Source: Methyloversatilis discipulorum (GTDB lineage: Bacteria; Pseudomonadota; Gammaproteobacteria; Burkholderiales; Rhodocyclaceae). From it: a stretch of DNA of 64,000 nucleotides. The stretch spans positions 2,914,001-2,978,000 of the forward strand of contig NZ_ARVV01000001.1 in NCBI RefSeq assembly GCF_000385375.1. Direction: 5' to 3'. The translations under genes were made by a program, and so were the position numbers. Every line of letters begins with the position of its first letter. Position 1 is the first letter of the stretch. A model generated the notes under the pieces. It searched no databases. It was not told the DNA's origin and saw nothing but the letters and a program-made list of their open reading frames with translations. Positions 50,658-64,000 of this stretch are shown piece after piece.

Positions 50658-51110
50658 ATGTTGACCCTGACTCCCGATGAACGCCGCGCGCTGCGCGCGC
50701 AAGCCCACCCGCTGAAGCCGGTCGTGATGATCGCGCAGAACGGCTTGACCGCTGCGGTACTGAAGGAAATCGAACTGGCGCTCAAGTCGCACGAGCTGAT
50801 CAAGGTACGCGTGTTCGACGCGGACCGCGAACAGCGCGACGCCTGGCTGGCGGAAACCTGCGAAACGCTCGGTGCCGCGCCGGTACAGCGCATCGGCAAC
50901 ATCCTGGTGCTGTACCGCCCCAACCCCGAGCTGCACGTGCCGGCCGAGCCGGTCAAGCCGGCGCGCAAGAGCGCCGCCAAGACGTCTGCCGCCAAGCCCG
51001 GCAAGCCGGTCCCGACGCGCAGTGCGCCGGCCAAGCCGGTGGCCAATCGCCGCGGCGTCGCCCGCAACAGCACGAAGCCGCTCAGGCCGCGCGCCCGTCC
51101 GACGCGCTGA
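50658..51110 (+). CDS. yhbY: YhbY/CRS1 RNA-binding protein with long basic tail
   Basis: A 150-residue protein. The first ~95 residues are a CRM domain (LTPDERRALRAQAHPLKPVV, MIAQNGLTAAVLKEIELALK, HELIKVRVF, GNILVLYRPNPE); bacterial YhbY is normally about this size and binds pre-50S particles. The remaining ~55 residues are a Lys/Arg/Pro/Ala-rich, probably unstructured extension (VKPARKSAAKTSAAKPG and on to LRPRARPTR). It is divergent from rlmE and convergent with greA, whose stop is 15 bases away. Confidence 0.93.
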   Translation: MLTLTPDERRALRAQAHPLKPVVMIAQNGLTAAVLKEIELALKSHELIKVRVFDADREQRDAWLAETCETLGAAPVQRIGNILVLYRPNPELHVPAEPVKPARKSAAKTSAAKPGKPVPTRSAPAKPVANRRGVARNSTKPLRPRARPTR

Positions 51111-51125
51111 GCCTCGGCGCTGCGC

Positions 51126-51599
51126 TCAGACGTAGCGCACGTCCACTATTTCGTATTCGCGGATGCCGCCCGGGGCCTGCACTTCGGCCACGTCACCGGC
51201 GTACTTGCCGATCAGCGCGCGCGCGATCGGTGAATTCACCGAAATCATGCCCGCCTTCAGATCTGCCTCGTCGTCCCCGACGATCTGGTAAGTCACCGGC
51301 TTGCCGGCTTCCACGTCTTCCAGATCGACTGTCGCACCGAACACGATGCGCCCGTCGGCGTCGAGCGCCTTCGGATCGATGATCTGGGCGTTCGACAGCT
51401 TGCCTTCGACTTCGGCAATCCGGCCTTCGATGAAGCCCTGACGCTCCTTCGCCGCGTCGTACTCGGCGTTTTCGGACAGGTCGCCGTGCGAGCGCGCTTC
51501 GGCGATCGCCGCGATGACATTGGGACGATCCACGGTTTTCAGTCGGTGCAGCTCAGCCTTGAGCTTTTCGGCACCATTGACGGTAAGAGGTACGCTCAT
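51126..51599 (-). CDS. greA: Transcript cleavage factor GreA
   Basis: A 157-residue factor that rescues backtracked RNA polymerase. N-terminal coiled coil with the tip acids ([40 protein letters not shown]) and C-terminal FKBP-like domain ([40 protein letters not shown]). The start at 51599 ([13 protein letters not shown]) is six bases after the carB stop, so it is the last gene of carA-carB-greA, a conserved betaproteobacterial trio. Confidence 0.97.
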   Translation of the reverse strand: MSVPLTVNGAEKLKAELHRLKTVDRPNVIAAIAEARSHGDLSENAEYDAAKERQGFIEGRIAEVEGKLSNAQIIDPKALDADGRIVFGATVDLEDVEAGKPVTYQIVGDDEADLKAGMISVNSPIARALIGKYAGDVAEVQAPGGIREYEIVDVRYV

Positions 51600-51604
51600 A
51601 TCGT

Positions 51605-54820
<3,216 letters not shown>

Positions 54821-54833
54821 TTGTCTTTGAGGG

Positions 54834-54861
54834 GTCAGGGACTAGGGATCAGGGACCAGGG
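54834..54861. repeat. 14-base tandem repeat between carA and carB
   Basis: GTCAGGGACTAGGG (54834-54847) is followed at once by ATCAGGGACCAGGG (54848-54861), identical at 12 of 14 positions. It sits 13 bases before the carB ATG on the transcribed side, next to a small GGCGGC/GCCGCC hairpin near 54873-54886. Confidence 0.6.
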
Positions 54862-54902
54862 GACACATCACGGCGGCTTCGCCGCCGCATGCTCTCCAGC
54901 CT

Positions 54903-56045
54903 CTAGCCCCTCTTCCCCAGCCCCTCCTCCATCATCTTCACGAATCGATCGAACAGATAGGCCACGTCGTGCGGGCCCGGGCTGGCTTCCGGGTGGCCCT
55001 GGAAGCAGAAGGCCGGCCGGTCGGTCCAGGCCATGCCCTGCAGGCTGCCGTCGAACAGCGACACGTGGGTGACCCGCACATTGGCCGGCAGCGTGGCCGG
55101 ATCGACCGCGAAGCCGTGGTTCTGGCTGGTGATCAGCACACGGCCGGAATCGTTGTCCTTGACCGGGTGGTTGGCGCCGTGGTGGCCGAACTTCATCTTC
55201 AGCGTCTTCGCGCCCGCAGCCAGACCCATCAGCTGGTGGCCGAGACAGATGCCGAAGGTCGGAATCTTGCGGTCGAGGAAGGTGCGGATCGCGGCAATCG
55301 CGTAGTCGCAGGGTTCCGGATCACCCGGGCCGTTGGACAGGAACACGCCGTCCGGATTCATCGCCAGCACGGTGTCGGCCGGCGTCTGCGCCGGCACCAC
55401 GGTCAGGCGGCAGCCGCGGCTGGCCAGCATGCGCAGGATGTTGCGCTTGACGCCGAAATCGTAGGCGACGACATGGAAAGGCGTCGCGTCCGGCTTGACG
55501 AAACCGCGGCCGAGTTGCCACTCGCCCTCGGTCCATTCATAGGGCGCGGTCGCGCTGACCACCTTGGCCAGGTCCATGCCTGCGAGGCCGGCAAACTCGC
55601 GCGCCTTGGCCACCGCCTCGGCCGCGTCGACCTTGCCGGCCATCAGACAGGCGCTCTGCGCACCCTTTTCGCGCAGCAGGCGGGTGAGCTTGCGGGTATC
55701 TATATTGGCGATGCCGGGAATGCCCTGCTCGCGCAGGTAGCCGTCCAGCGTCTGGTGACTGCGGAAGTTGGACGAGCGCAGCGGCAGGTCGCGGATGACG
55801 AGGCCGGCAGCGAACACGCGGCCGGCTTCGACGTCCTCGACATTGACGCCGGTATTGCCGATGTGCGGATAGGTCAGCGTGACGATCTGGCGGGTATAGC
55901 TCGGATCGGTCAGGATTTCCTGATAGCCGGTGAGCGCGGTGTTGAACACCACTTCGCCGGTCGTGACCGTTTCCGCCCCTATGCTTTTGCCGTGAAAGAC
56001 CGATCCATCGGCGAGTGCGAGCAGCGCGGGCGCATGGGCGGACAC
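54903..56045 (-). CDS. carA: Carbamoyl-phosphate synthase small subunit
   Basis: A 380-residue glutamine amidotransferase subunit. N-terminal [20 protein letters not shown] and [20 protein letters not shown]; class I amidotransferase with catalytic cysteine in [26 protein letters not shown] and the terminal [20 protein letters not shown]. Start is GTG at 56045 with a textbook Shine-Dalgarno (AGGAGTTACTAC); the open frame runs much further upstream but through the promoter. It is transcribed from the TATAAT promoter at 56149. Confidence 0.97.
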   Translation of the reverse strand: MSAHAPALLALADGSVFHGKSIGAETVTTGEVVFNTALTGYQEILTDPSYTRQIVTLTYPHIGNTGVNVEDVEAGRVFAAGLVIRDLPLRSSNFRSHQTLDGYLREQGIPGIANIDTRKLTRLLREKGAQSACLMAGKVDAAEAVAKAREFAGLAGMDLAKVVSATAPYEWTEGEWQLGRGFVKPDATPFHVVAYDFGVKRNILRMLASRGCRLTVVPAQTPADTVLAMNPDGVFLSNGPGDPEPCDYAIAAIRTFLDRKIPTFGICLGHQLMGLAAGAKTLKMKFGHHGANHPVKDNDSGRVLITSQNHGFAVDPATLPANVRVTHVSLFDGSLQGMAWTDRPAFCFQGHPEASPGPHDVAYLFDRFVKMMEEGLGKRG

Positions 56046-56097
56046 GTAGTAACTCCTGAATTTCTGATCGGGGGACGGCGGCGCGCGCGTGCGCCAC

Positions 56098-56132
56098 ATA
56101 TGCGAAGCGGGAGGCGCCGTTCGAGGCGTCTC
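56098..56132 (-). promoter_or_regulatory. Leader hairpin in the carA 5' untranslated region
   Basis: On the minus strand GGGAGACGCC and GGCGCCTCCC can pair around TCGAAC, about 10 bases after the predicted transcription start and 65 before the GTG start. It could attenuate or stabilise the leader. No PyrR-type or arginine-box motif is clear. Confidence 0.4.
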
Positions 56133-56148
56133 CCGCTGAGTGTGCGAA

Positions 56149-56176
56149 TTATACCTCGGGGTGGTGCGGCGCGCAA
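56149..56176 (-). promoter_or_regulatory. carAB promoter
   Basis: Perfect TATAAT (56154-56149, preceded by GG) with TTGCGC (56176-56171) 16 bases upstream on the minus strand. Start of transcription is expected near 56142. This is one of the strongest promoter matches in the window. Confidence 0.75.
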
Positions 56177-56206
56177 TTTTGGTGCGCAGAGGCACGCCGC
56201 TGCCGG

Positions 56207-58786
<2,580 letters not shown>

Positions 58787-58862
58787 GAATGACCTGAACC
58801 GGATCCTGCAGAATTAACGACACACACCCGCAGCACTGAAGCGCCACTGCAGCCGTTGCGAT

Positions 58863-59678
<816 letters not shown>

Positions 59679-59715
59679 TCAGTTCGCTGTGTGCGGACGC
59701 TCGCAGCGCCCGGTT

Positions 59716-60171
59716 TCACTTCTTCTCGGGCGCCGCAACCTCGCCCAGATCGAGCGTGCGCGTGCGCGGCTCGGGCGGCTGGATTTCGCCATCTTCCGCA
59801 GCGACCACATCGCCGCCCACGCTGACCAGCTTGTCGTCCTCGAAGTAGACGATGAGCCGGCGCTGCTGCGTGTCTTCCGGTTTGTTGCCCGGCTTGAAGT
59901 AATAGACGTAATCCCAGCGGTCCGGATGGAACACGTCGGCCAGCATCGGCGAACCGAGTACGAAGCGGACCTGCTCGCGGCTCATGCCCGCCTTGAGCTG
60001 GCCCACCATGTCCTGGGTGACCAGATTGCCCTGGCGGATGTCGATACGGTAGGGATTGAGCTTGCTGGTGACGTCGAGCGCATCGGGCACCTCGAAGCTG
60101 CTGCAGCCGGCAATCAACGGAACAAGCGCTATACAGACGCGGCTCAGGGTGACGAAGGGAGCGAGGGACAT
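59716..60171 (-). CDS. bamE: Outer membrane assembly lipoprotein BamE
   Basis: A 151-residue SmpA/OmlA lipoprotein of the BAM complex. Signal with lipobox LIAGCSSF (Cys23), then NPYRIDIRQGNLVTQDMVGQ, LKAGMSREQVRFVLGSPMLA, DVFHPDRWDYVYYFKPGNK, with a charged C-terminal extension ending APEKK. Its upstream region is shared with the divergent fur gene. Confidence 0.96.
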   Translation of the reverse strand: MSLAPFVTLSRVCIALVPLIAGCSSFEVPDALDVTSKLNPYRIDIRQGNLVTQDMVGQLKAGMSREQVRFVLGSPMLADVFHPDRWDYVYYFKPGNKPEDTQQRRLIVYFEDDKLVSVGGDVVAAEDGEIQPPEPRTRTLDLGEVAAPEKK

Positions 60172-60236
60172 CGCGGGCAGGACTCGGGTGATGATCGGGC
60201 GACCGCAGGCGGAACGCCGGGCCGGACGCGAAAGTC

Positions 60237-60245
60237 TATATTATA
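60237..60245. promoter_or_regulatory. Shared bamE/fur promoter core
   Basis: TATATTATA reads TATATT/TATTAT towards fur and TATAAT towards bamE, so one AT-rich patch in a GC-rich gap can serve as -10 in both directions. No Fur box is obvious near it, so fur autoregulation is not supported. Confidence 0.5.
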
Positions 60246-60276
60246 GCGACCTTGCCATAGCCTCCAGACGACCCGG

Positions 60277-60723
60277 ATGAGCGCAAATTCCCAGAACCTG
60301 AAGAACATCGGCCTCAAGGCCACGCTGCCGCGACTTAAGATACTCGAGCTTTTCCAGCGTGCAGACGTGCGCCACATGAGCGCCGAGGACGTCTACAAGG
60401 CCCTGCTGCAGGAGGACATGGACATCGGTCTCGCCACGGTCTATCGCGTGCTGACCCAGTTCGAGCAAGCTGGCCTGCTCGAACGCCATTTCTTCGAGTC
60501 GGGCAAGGCGGTGTTCGAACTGAACGAAGGCCACCACCATGATCACCTGGTGTGCATCCAGTGTGGCAAGGTCGAGGAGTTCTACGACGCCGAGATCGAA
60601 CGCCGCCAGATCAAGGTGGCCAAGGAACGCGGCTTCACCGTACACGACCATGCGCTGACCATCTTCGCCGACTGCTCGACCGAAGCCTGCCCGAACAAGC
60701 GCAAGACCACACCCCGCGGCTGA
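60277..60723 (+). CDS. fur: Ferric uptake regulator
   Basis: A 148-residue Fe(II)-dependent repressor. Winged helix [20 protein letters not shown] and [20 protein letters not shown] (recognition helix), then metal sites: [17 protein letters not shown] with the structural C-x2-C, and the C-terminal CSTEAC. All expected histidines and cysteines are present. The conserved neighbourhood recN-fur-bamE is kept. It is followed 42 bases later by a UPF0016 metal transporter gene on the same strand and is the likely regulator of the iron cassette at 10550-15506. Confidence 0.98.
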   Translation: MSANSQNLKNIGLKATLPRLKILELFQRADVRHMSAEDVYKALLQEDMDIGLATVYRVLTQFEQAGLLERHFFESGKAVFELNEGHHHDHLVCIQCGKVEEFYDAEIERRQIKVAKERGFTVHDHALTIFADCSTEACPNKRKTTPRG

Positions 60724-60765
60724 GTCCAGCCGCGCTCACCCTCGCCGCCGTCCGGCGGCTTGCCC

Positions 60766-61329
60766 ATGGATGCCCTGATCGCTTCCACCGCGCTGGTCGC
60801 GCTCGCCGAAATCGGCGACAAGACCCAGCTGCTGTCCTTCGTGCTGGCGGCGCGCATGCGCCGGCCGCGCGCCATCTGCCTCGGCATACTGGTGGCCACC
60901 GTGCTGAACCACGCGCTGGCCGCCTGGCTCGGCGCGCTGGTCGCTTCCGTCCTGTCGCCGGAGGTGCTGCGCTGGATCGTCGGCCTCGCCTTCATCGGCT
61001 GCGGGCTGTGGGCGCTGGTGCCGGACAAGCTGGAGGAAACCGAGGTCGGCAGCGCGCACGGCGTGTTCCTGACCTCGACCCTGCTGTTCTTCATGGCCGA
61101 AATGGGCGACAAGACGCAGCTGGCCACAGTCGCCCTCGGCGCCCGCTTCGAGGACGCCTATGTCTGGGTGGTCGCCGGCACCACGCTGGGCATGATGATC
61201 GCGAACGTACCAGCGGTGTATGTCGGCCAGAGGCTGGCGCAGCGGCTGCCGGTGAACTGGATACGACGCATCGCCGCTGGTCTGTTCGTCGCCACCGGCA
61301 TCATCACGCTCTACGTCGGACTGAACTGA
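60766..61329 (+). CDS. UPF0016/GDT1 family divalent cation exporter
   Basis: A 187-residue membrane protein with two repeats of three helices. Each repeat carries the family motif: VALAEIGDKTQLLSFVLAAR near the N-terminus and FFMAEMGDKTQLATVALGAR in the second half. Members move Mn2+ or Ca2+ (MneA, GDT1, TMEM165). The ATG at 60766 is preferred to a TTG two codons earlier. It lies 42 bases after fur on the same strand and may be co-transcribed with it. Its stop abuts the stop of recN on the other strand with no gap. Confidence 0.93.
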   Translation: MDALIASTALVALAEIGDKTQLLSFVLAARMRRPRAICLGILVATVLNHALAAWLGALVASVLSPEVLRWIVGLAFIGCGLWALVPDKLEETEVGSAHGVFLTSTLLFFMAEMGDKTQLATVALGARFEDAYVWVVAGTTLGMMIANVPAVYVGQRLAQRLPVNWIRRIAAGLFVATGIITLYVGLN

Positions 61330-62985
61330 TCAGGCGCCGAGCATTTCGCGCGCATGTGCGCGCGTGGTGTCGGTGATCACCTCGCCGCCCAGCATGCGGG
61401 CGATTTCGTCGACGCGCGCCGGCGCATCCAGCGGCGTGACCGAGCTGCGCGTCTGCCCGCCCTCGCTGCGCTTGGCGATCGACCACTGCCAGGCCGCCCG
61501 CGCCGCCACCTGCGGCAGATGGGTCACGCACAGCACCTGACGTGCCTCGCCCAGACGGGCGAGCTGGCGTCCGACCACCTCGGCGACGCGACCGCCAATG
61601 CCGACATCGACCTCGTCGAACACCAGCGTCGGCGTGCCGCTGCGCGCGCTGGCAATGACCTGGATGGCCAGTCCGATGCGTGACAGCTCGCCGCCCGAAG
61701 CCACCTTGGCCAGCGGTGCAAGCGGCTGGCCCGGGTTGGCAGCGACATGGAATTCGACCTCTTCGAGGCCGGTGGCCGACGGCTGATCGAGCGGCTTCAG
61801 CACCACTTCGAAGCGCCCGCCCTGCATCGCCAGCTCGGACATTGCCGCGGTCACCGCCTGTGACAGCTGCTTTGCGGCCGGCCGGCGCGCATTGGACAGC
61901 TCCTTGGCCGCCTCGACACAGGCCGCCCGCGCGGCATCGCGCGCCGCTTCGAGCGCGGCCGGGTCGGATTCCGCCTCCAGCCGCTGCAGCCCTTCCTGGC
62001 TGTCGGCCAGCAGCTGCGGCAGTTCATCCGGATCGACACGATACTTGCGTGCGCAGGCCAGCACCGTCGCGATCCGCTCGTCGGCACGCGCCAGCGCGGC
62101 CGGGTCGGCATCGATGCGATGCGCGTAGGCGCGCAGCGCACGCGCCGCCTCGTCGACCTGTGTGGCGGCCGATTCGATCAGGCCACGACATTCGCCGAGC
62201 GAAGCATCGAATGCTTCCAGCCGGCCAAGCAGCGACGCGATGTGCGCCAGTTGCCCGTCGAGCGCCGCCTCGCCCTCCTCGATCAGCGCCAGCGCCTCGG
62301 CCGAGCCTTCGAGCAATTGTGTGGCGTGCGCCAGTCGGCCGTGATCCTGTTGCAGTTCGGCCCAGGCCTGCGGCTCGAAGGCCAGTGCGTTCAGCTCCTC
62401 GACCTGCCATTGCAGCCGCTCGCGCTCGCGCTCGGCGGCGTCGCGGTCCTGCAGCGCGCGGGCCAGCGCCTGTTCGCGCTGCTGCCATTCGCGATGCAGC
62501 CGCCCGACGGTCGCCACCTGCGCAGTCAGACCAGCGTGCTGGTCGAACAGCGCGCGCTGCGCCGTCTCGCGCATCAGCGCCTGATGGGCGTGCTGGCCGT
62601 GGATGTCGACCAGCTGGCCACCCAGATCGCGCAGCTGGCTCACGCTGGCCGGCGCACCGTTGATGTAGGCGCGCGAACGACCGCCGGCGTCGATGACCCG
62701 ACGAGCGATCACCAAGCCCTCTTCCAGTTCGAAATCCTGCTCCTTCAGCCAGCTGGCGACAGCGCTGTCGGCGGCACAGGAAAATTCGGCCGACAGTTCC
62801 GCCCGGTCACAGCCGGCGCGCACGACCGAGGCGTCGGCGCGGCCACCGAGCAGCAGCCCCAGCGCATCGACCAGGATGGATTTGCCGGCGCCGGTCTCGC
62901 CGGTCAGCGCGCCGAAGCCGGACGCAAAATCGAGTTCGAGCCGGTCGACCAGGATGAAGTCGCGGATGAAAAGACGTTCGAGCAT
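61330..62985 (-). CDS. recN: DNA repair protein RecN
   Basis: A 551-residue SMC-like ATPase. Walker A GETGAGKSILVD at 29-40, long coiled-coil arms in the middle (EQALARALQDRDAAERERER and after), ABC signature LAKVASGGELSRIGLAIQV and Walker B TLVFDEVDVGIGGRVAEVVG. It acts in double-strand break repair. Start 62985 gives MLERLFIRDFILVDRLELDF. It follows nadK by 27 bases; the pair is conserved in the class. No LexA box is evident ahead of nadK. Confidence 0.97.
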   Translation of the reverse strand: MLERLFIRDFILVDRLELDFASGFGALTGETGAGKSILVDALGLLLGGRADASVVRAGCDRAELSAEFSCAADSAVASWLKEQDFELEEGLVIARRVIDAGGRSRAYINGAPASVSQLRDLGGQLVDIHGQHAHQALMRETAQRALFDQHAGLTAQVATVGRLHREWQQREQALARALQDRDAAERERERLQWQVEELNALAFEPQAWAELQQDHGRLAHATQLLEGSAEALALIEEGEAALDGQLAHIASLLGRLEAFDASLGECRGLIESAATQVDEAARALRAYAHRIDADPAALARADERIATVLACARKYRVDPDELPQLLADSQEGLQRLEAESDPAALEAARDAARAACVEAAKELSNARRPAAKQLSQAVTAAMSELAMQGGRFEVVLKPLDQPSATGLEEVEFHVAANPGQPLAPLAKVASGGELSRIGLAIQVIASARSGTPTLVFDEVDVGIGGRVAEVVGRQLARLGEARQVLCVTHLPQVAARAAWQWSIAKRSEGGQTRSSVTPLDAPARVDEIARMLGGEVITDTTRAHAREMLGA

Positions 62986-63012
62986 GAAACGAAAGGGACT
63001 CAGACGTGAGGT

Positions 63013-63903
63013 TCAGACTTCCTTGGGCGCCTCGCTCCAGCGCAGCTTTTCGCGCAGCATCGAGAAGTAGCTGTAGCCGGGCGGGTGCAGCAAGGTAACG
63101 CGATACGGCGAACGCTCGATGCGCAGCACGTCGTCGCCCTGCAGATTGCAGTGTTCCTGGCCGTCGAAGTGCGCCCGTGCGTCGTGCCGCGAGAACAGGC
63201 GTACCTTCAGCACGGCCGAGTCGCCCAGCACGATGGGGCGCGACGACAGCGCGTGCGGGCACAGCGGCACGATGAGCATGCCGCCGAGCGACGGATGCAG
63301 GATGGGTCCGTTGGCCGACAGCGAGTAGGCGGTCGAGCCGGTCGGCGTCGATACGATGAGCCCGTCGGAGCGCTGGCTGTAGACGAATTCGTCGTCGACC
63401 CGCATTTCGAACTCGATCATGCGGCCGAGGTCGCCTTTCGAAATGACCACGTCGTTGAAGGCGAAAGCGGAGAACACCTCGGCCCCGTCGCGCAGCACCG
63501 ATGCCTGCATCAGCGCGCGCCGCTCCGGACGGAACTGGCCGTGCATCAGCGATTCCATCGCCGCCAGCATGTTGGAGCGGGCGACGTCGGTCAGGAAGCC
63601 GAGACGGCCCTGATTGATGCCGACCAGCGGCACGTCGTGCGGCGCCAGCTTGCGTGCGGCACTGATCAGCGAGCCATCGCCGCCCACGACCACAGCGAGC
63701 TTTGCGCGGCGGCCCAGGGTATCGAAATCGGCCGCCTCGAAGCGGTCGTCCGGCAGCACTTCGGCCGATGCCTGCTCGATCAGCACCTCGCGCCCGGACT
63801 CGCTCAGCCAGTGCGCCAGTGCGCGCAGTGACTCGGCCACTTCGGCGCTCTGGTACTTGCCGATCAGCGCGACGCAGCCAAAGGCCGGGGATTCGTTTTT
63901 CAT
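63013..63903 (-). CDS. nadK: NAD kinase
   Basis: A 296-residue enzyme making NADP from NAD and ATP. Motifs: VVVGGDGSLISAARKLAPHD, GINQGRLGFLTDV, AFNDVVISKGDLGRMIEFEM, SDGLIVSTPTGSTAYSLSAN, GPILHPSLGGMLIVPLCPH. The ATG at 63903 (MKNESPAFGCVALIGKYQS) is preferred to a TTG six codons earlier. It is the first gene of nadK-recN. In many betaproteobacteria hrcA is divergent upstream; here the window ends first. Confidence 0.97.
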   Translation of the reverse strand: MKNESPAFGCVALIGKYQSAEVAESLRALAHWLSESGREVLIEQASAEVLPDDRFEAADFDTLGRRAKLAVVVGGDGSLISAARKLAPHDVPLVGINQGRLGFLTDVARSNMLAAMESLMHGQFRPERRALMQASVLRDGAEVFSAFAFNDVVISKGDLGRMIEFEMRVDDEFVYSQRSDGLIVSTPTGSTAYSLSANGPILHPSLGGMLIVPLCPHALSSRPIVLGDSAVLKVRLFSRHDARAHFDGQEHCNLQGDDVLRIERSPYRVTLLHPPGYSYFSMLREKLRWSEAPKEV

Positions 63904-64000
63904 CGGCGAATTAAACCACAAAGCCCCGAGCCGTCATCGACGGCACGGCGGTGTGACGGCGGCTGTGTCAATATCGGTGCGCTGACGGCGCCAACACGCC
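63904..64000. other. Upstream region of nadK, to the window edge
   Basis: These 97 bases presumably hold the nadK promoter. I see no CIRCE element, no clear -35/-10 pair and no start of a divergent gene. Confidence 0.4.

Noticed and set aside
63904..64000. CIRCE operator for a divergent hrcA
   Set aside because: No TTAGCACTC-type inverted repeat occurs in the last 97 bases.

Overview
The window is GC-rich chromosomal DNA (roughly two-thirds G+C by eye) from a Gram-negative bacterium, most likely a betaproteobacterium. The inference rests on gene order: a tpiA-secG-nuoABCDEFGHIJKLMN block, the run nadK/recN, fur, bamE-dapB, carA-carB-greA, yhbY/rlmE-ftsH, folP-glmM, and the smpB/ratA-rnfH pair are typical of Betaproteobacteria (Rhodocyclales- or Nitrosomonadales-like). 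Protein features agree: a DUF4124 lipid-free secreted protein, NuoG without the N7 cluster ligands, and separate NuoC and NuoD. The species cannot be fixed from sequence alone. Coding density is very high, and no stretch longer than 300 bases lacks a gene. I see no rRNA, tRNA, CRISPR array or intact insertion sequence.

Left part, 1-17240 (accessory and sensory). Positions 1-6224 hold four genes on the minus strand whose ends overlap by 1-4 bases: an NMT1-like substrate-binding lipoprotein, a membrane multi-PAS histidine kinase, an Rcp1-like single-domain response regulator, and a receiver/PAS/GAF protein cut by the window edge. Positions 6433-10399 hold a second signalling pair, an HD-GYP response regulator and a membrane hybrid kinase. 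Positions 10550-15506 are an iron-starvation-type surface-signalling cassette: FecI sigma factor, FecR anti-sigma factor, an STN-domain TonB siderophore receptor, and a DUF4198 periplasmic protein. A good promoter with an overlapping Fur-box candidate precedes it. Positions 15709-17236 hold a type IV toxin-antitoxin locus. The antitoxin AbiEi is intact, and two matching palindromes lie at its start. The toxin AbiEii carries an internal, frame-shifting deletion that removes its catalytic centre.

Middle part, 17369-45635 (core metabolism). It holds guaB-guaA for GMP synthesis, a DUF4124 protein, rnfH/ratA divergent from smpB, a hemerythrin, folK, and a REPIN-like double hairpin. A Nudix hydrolase then closes a 14-gene complex I operon led by tpiA-secG. 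Next come pstS-pstC-pstA-pstB for phosphate uptake, with a Pho-box-like region upstream, and metY for homocysteine synthesis.

Right part, 45652-64000 (housekeeping). It holds glmM and folP, then ftsH and rlmE with divergent yhbY, then carA-carB-greA behind a strong promoter. A soluble hybrid kinase with two receivers and an HPt domain sits between carA and dapB. bamE-dapB are divergent from fur and a UPF0016 metal-export family gene. recN and nadK close the window.

The long antisense open frames (up to 1150 codons opposite carB) are codon-bias shadows and were left out. The most interesting items are the lipoprotein-kinase operon, the broken abiE locus with its twin operators, and several structured intergenic elements.
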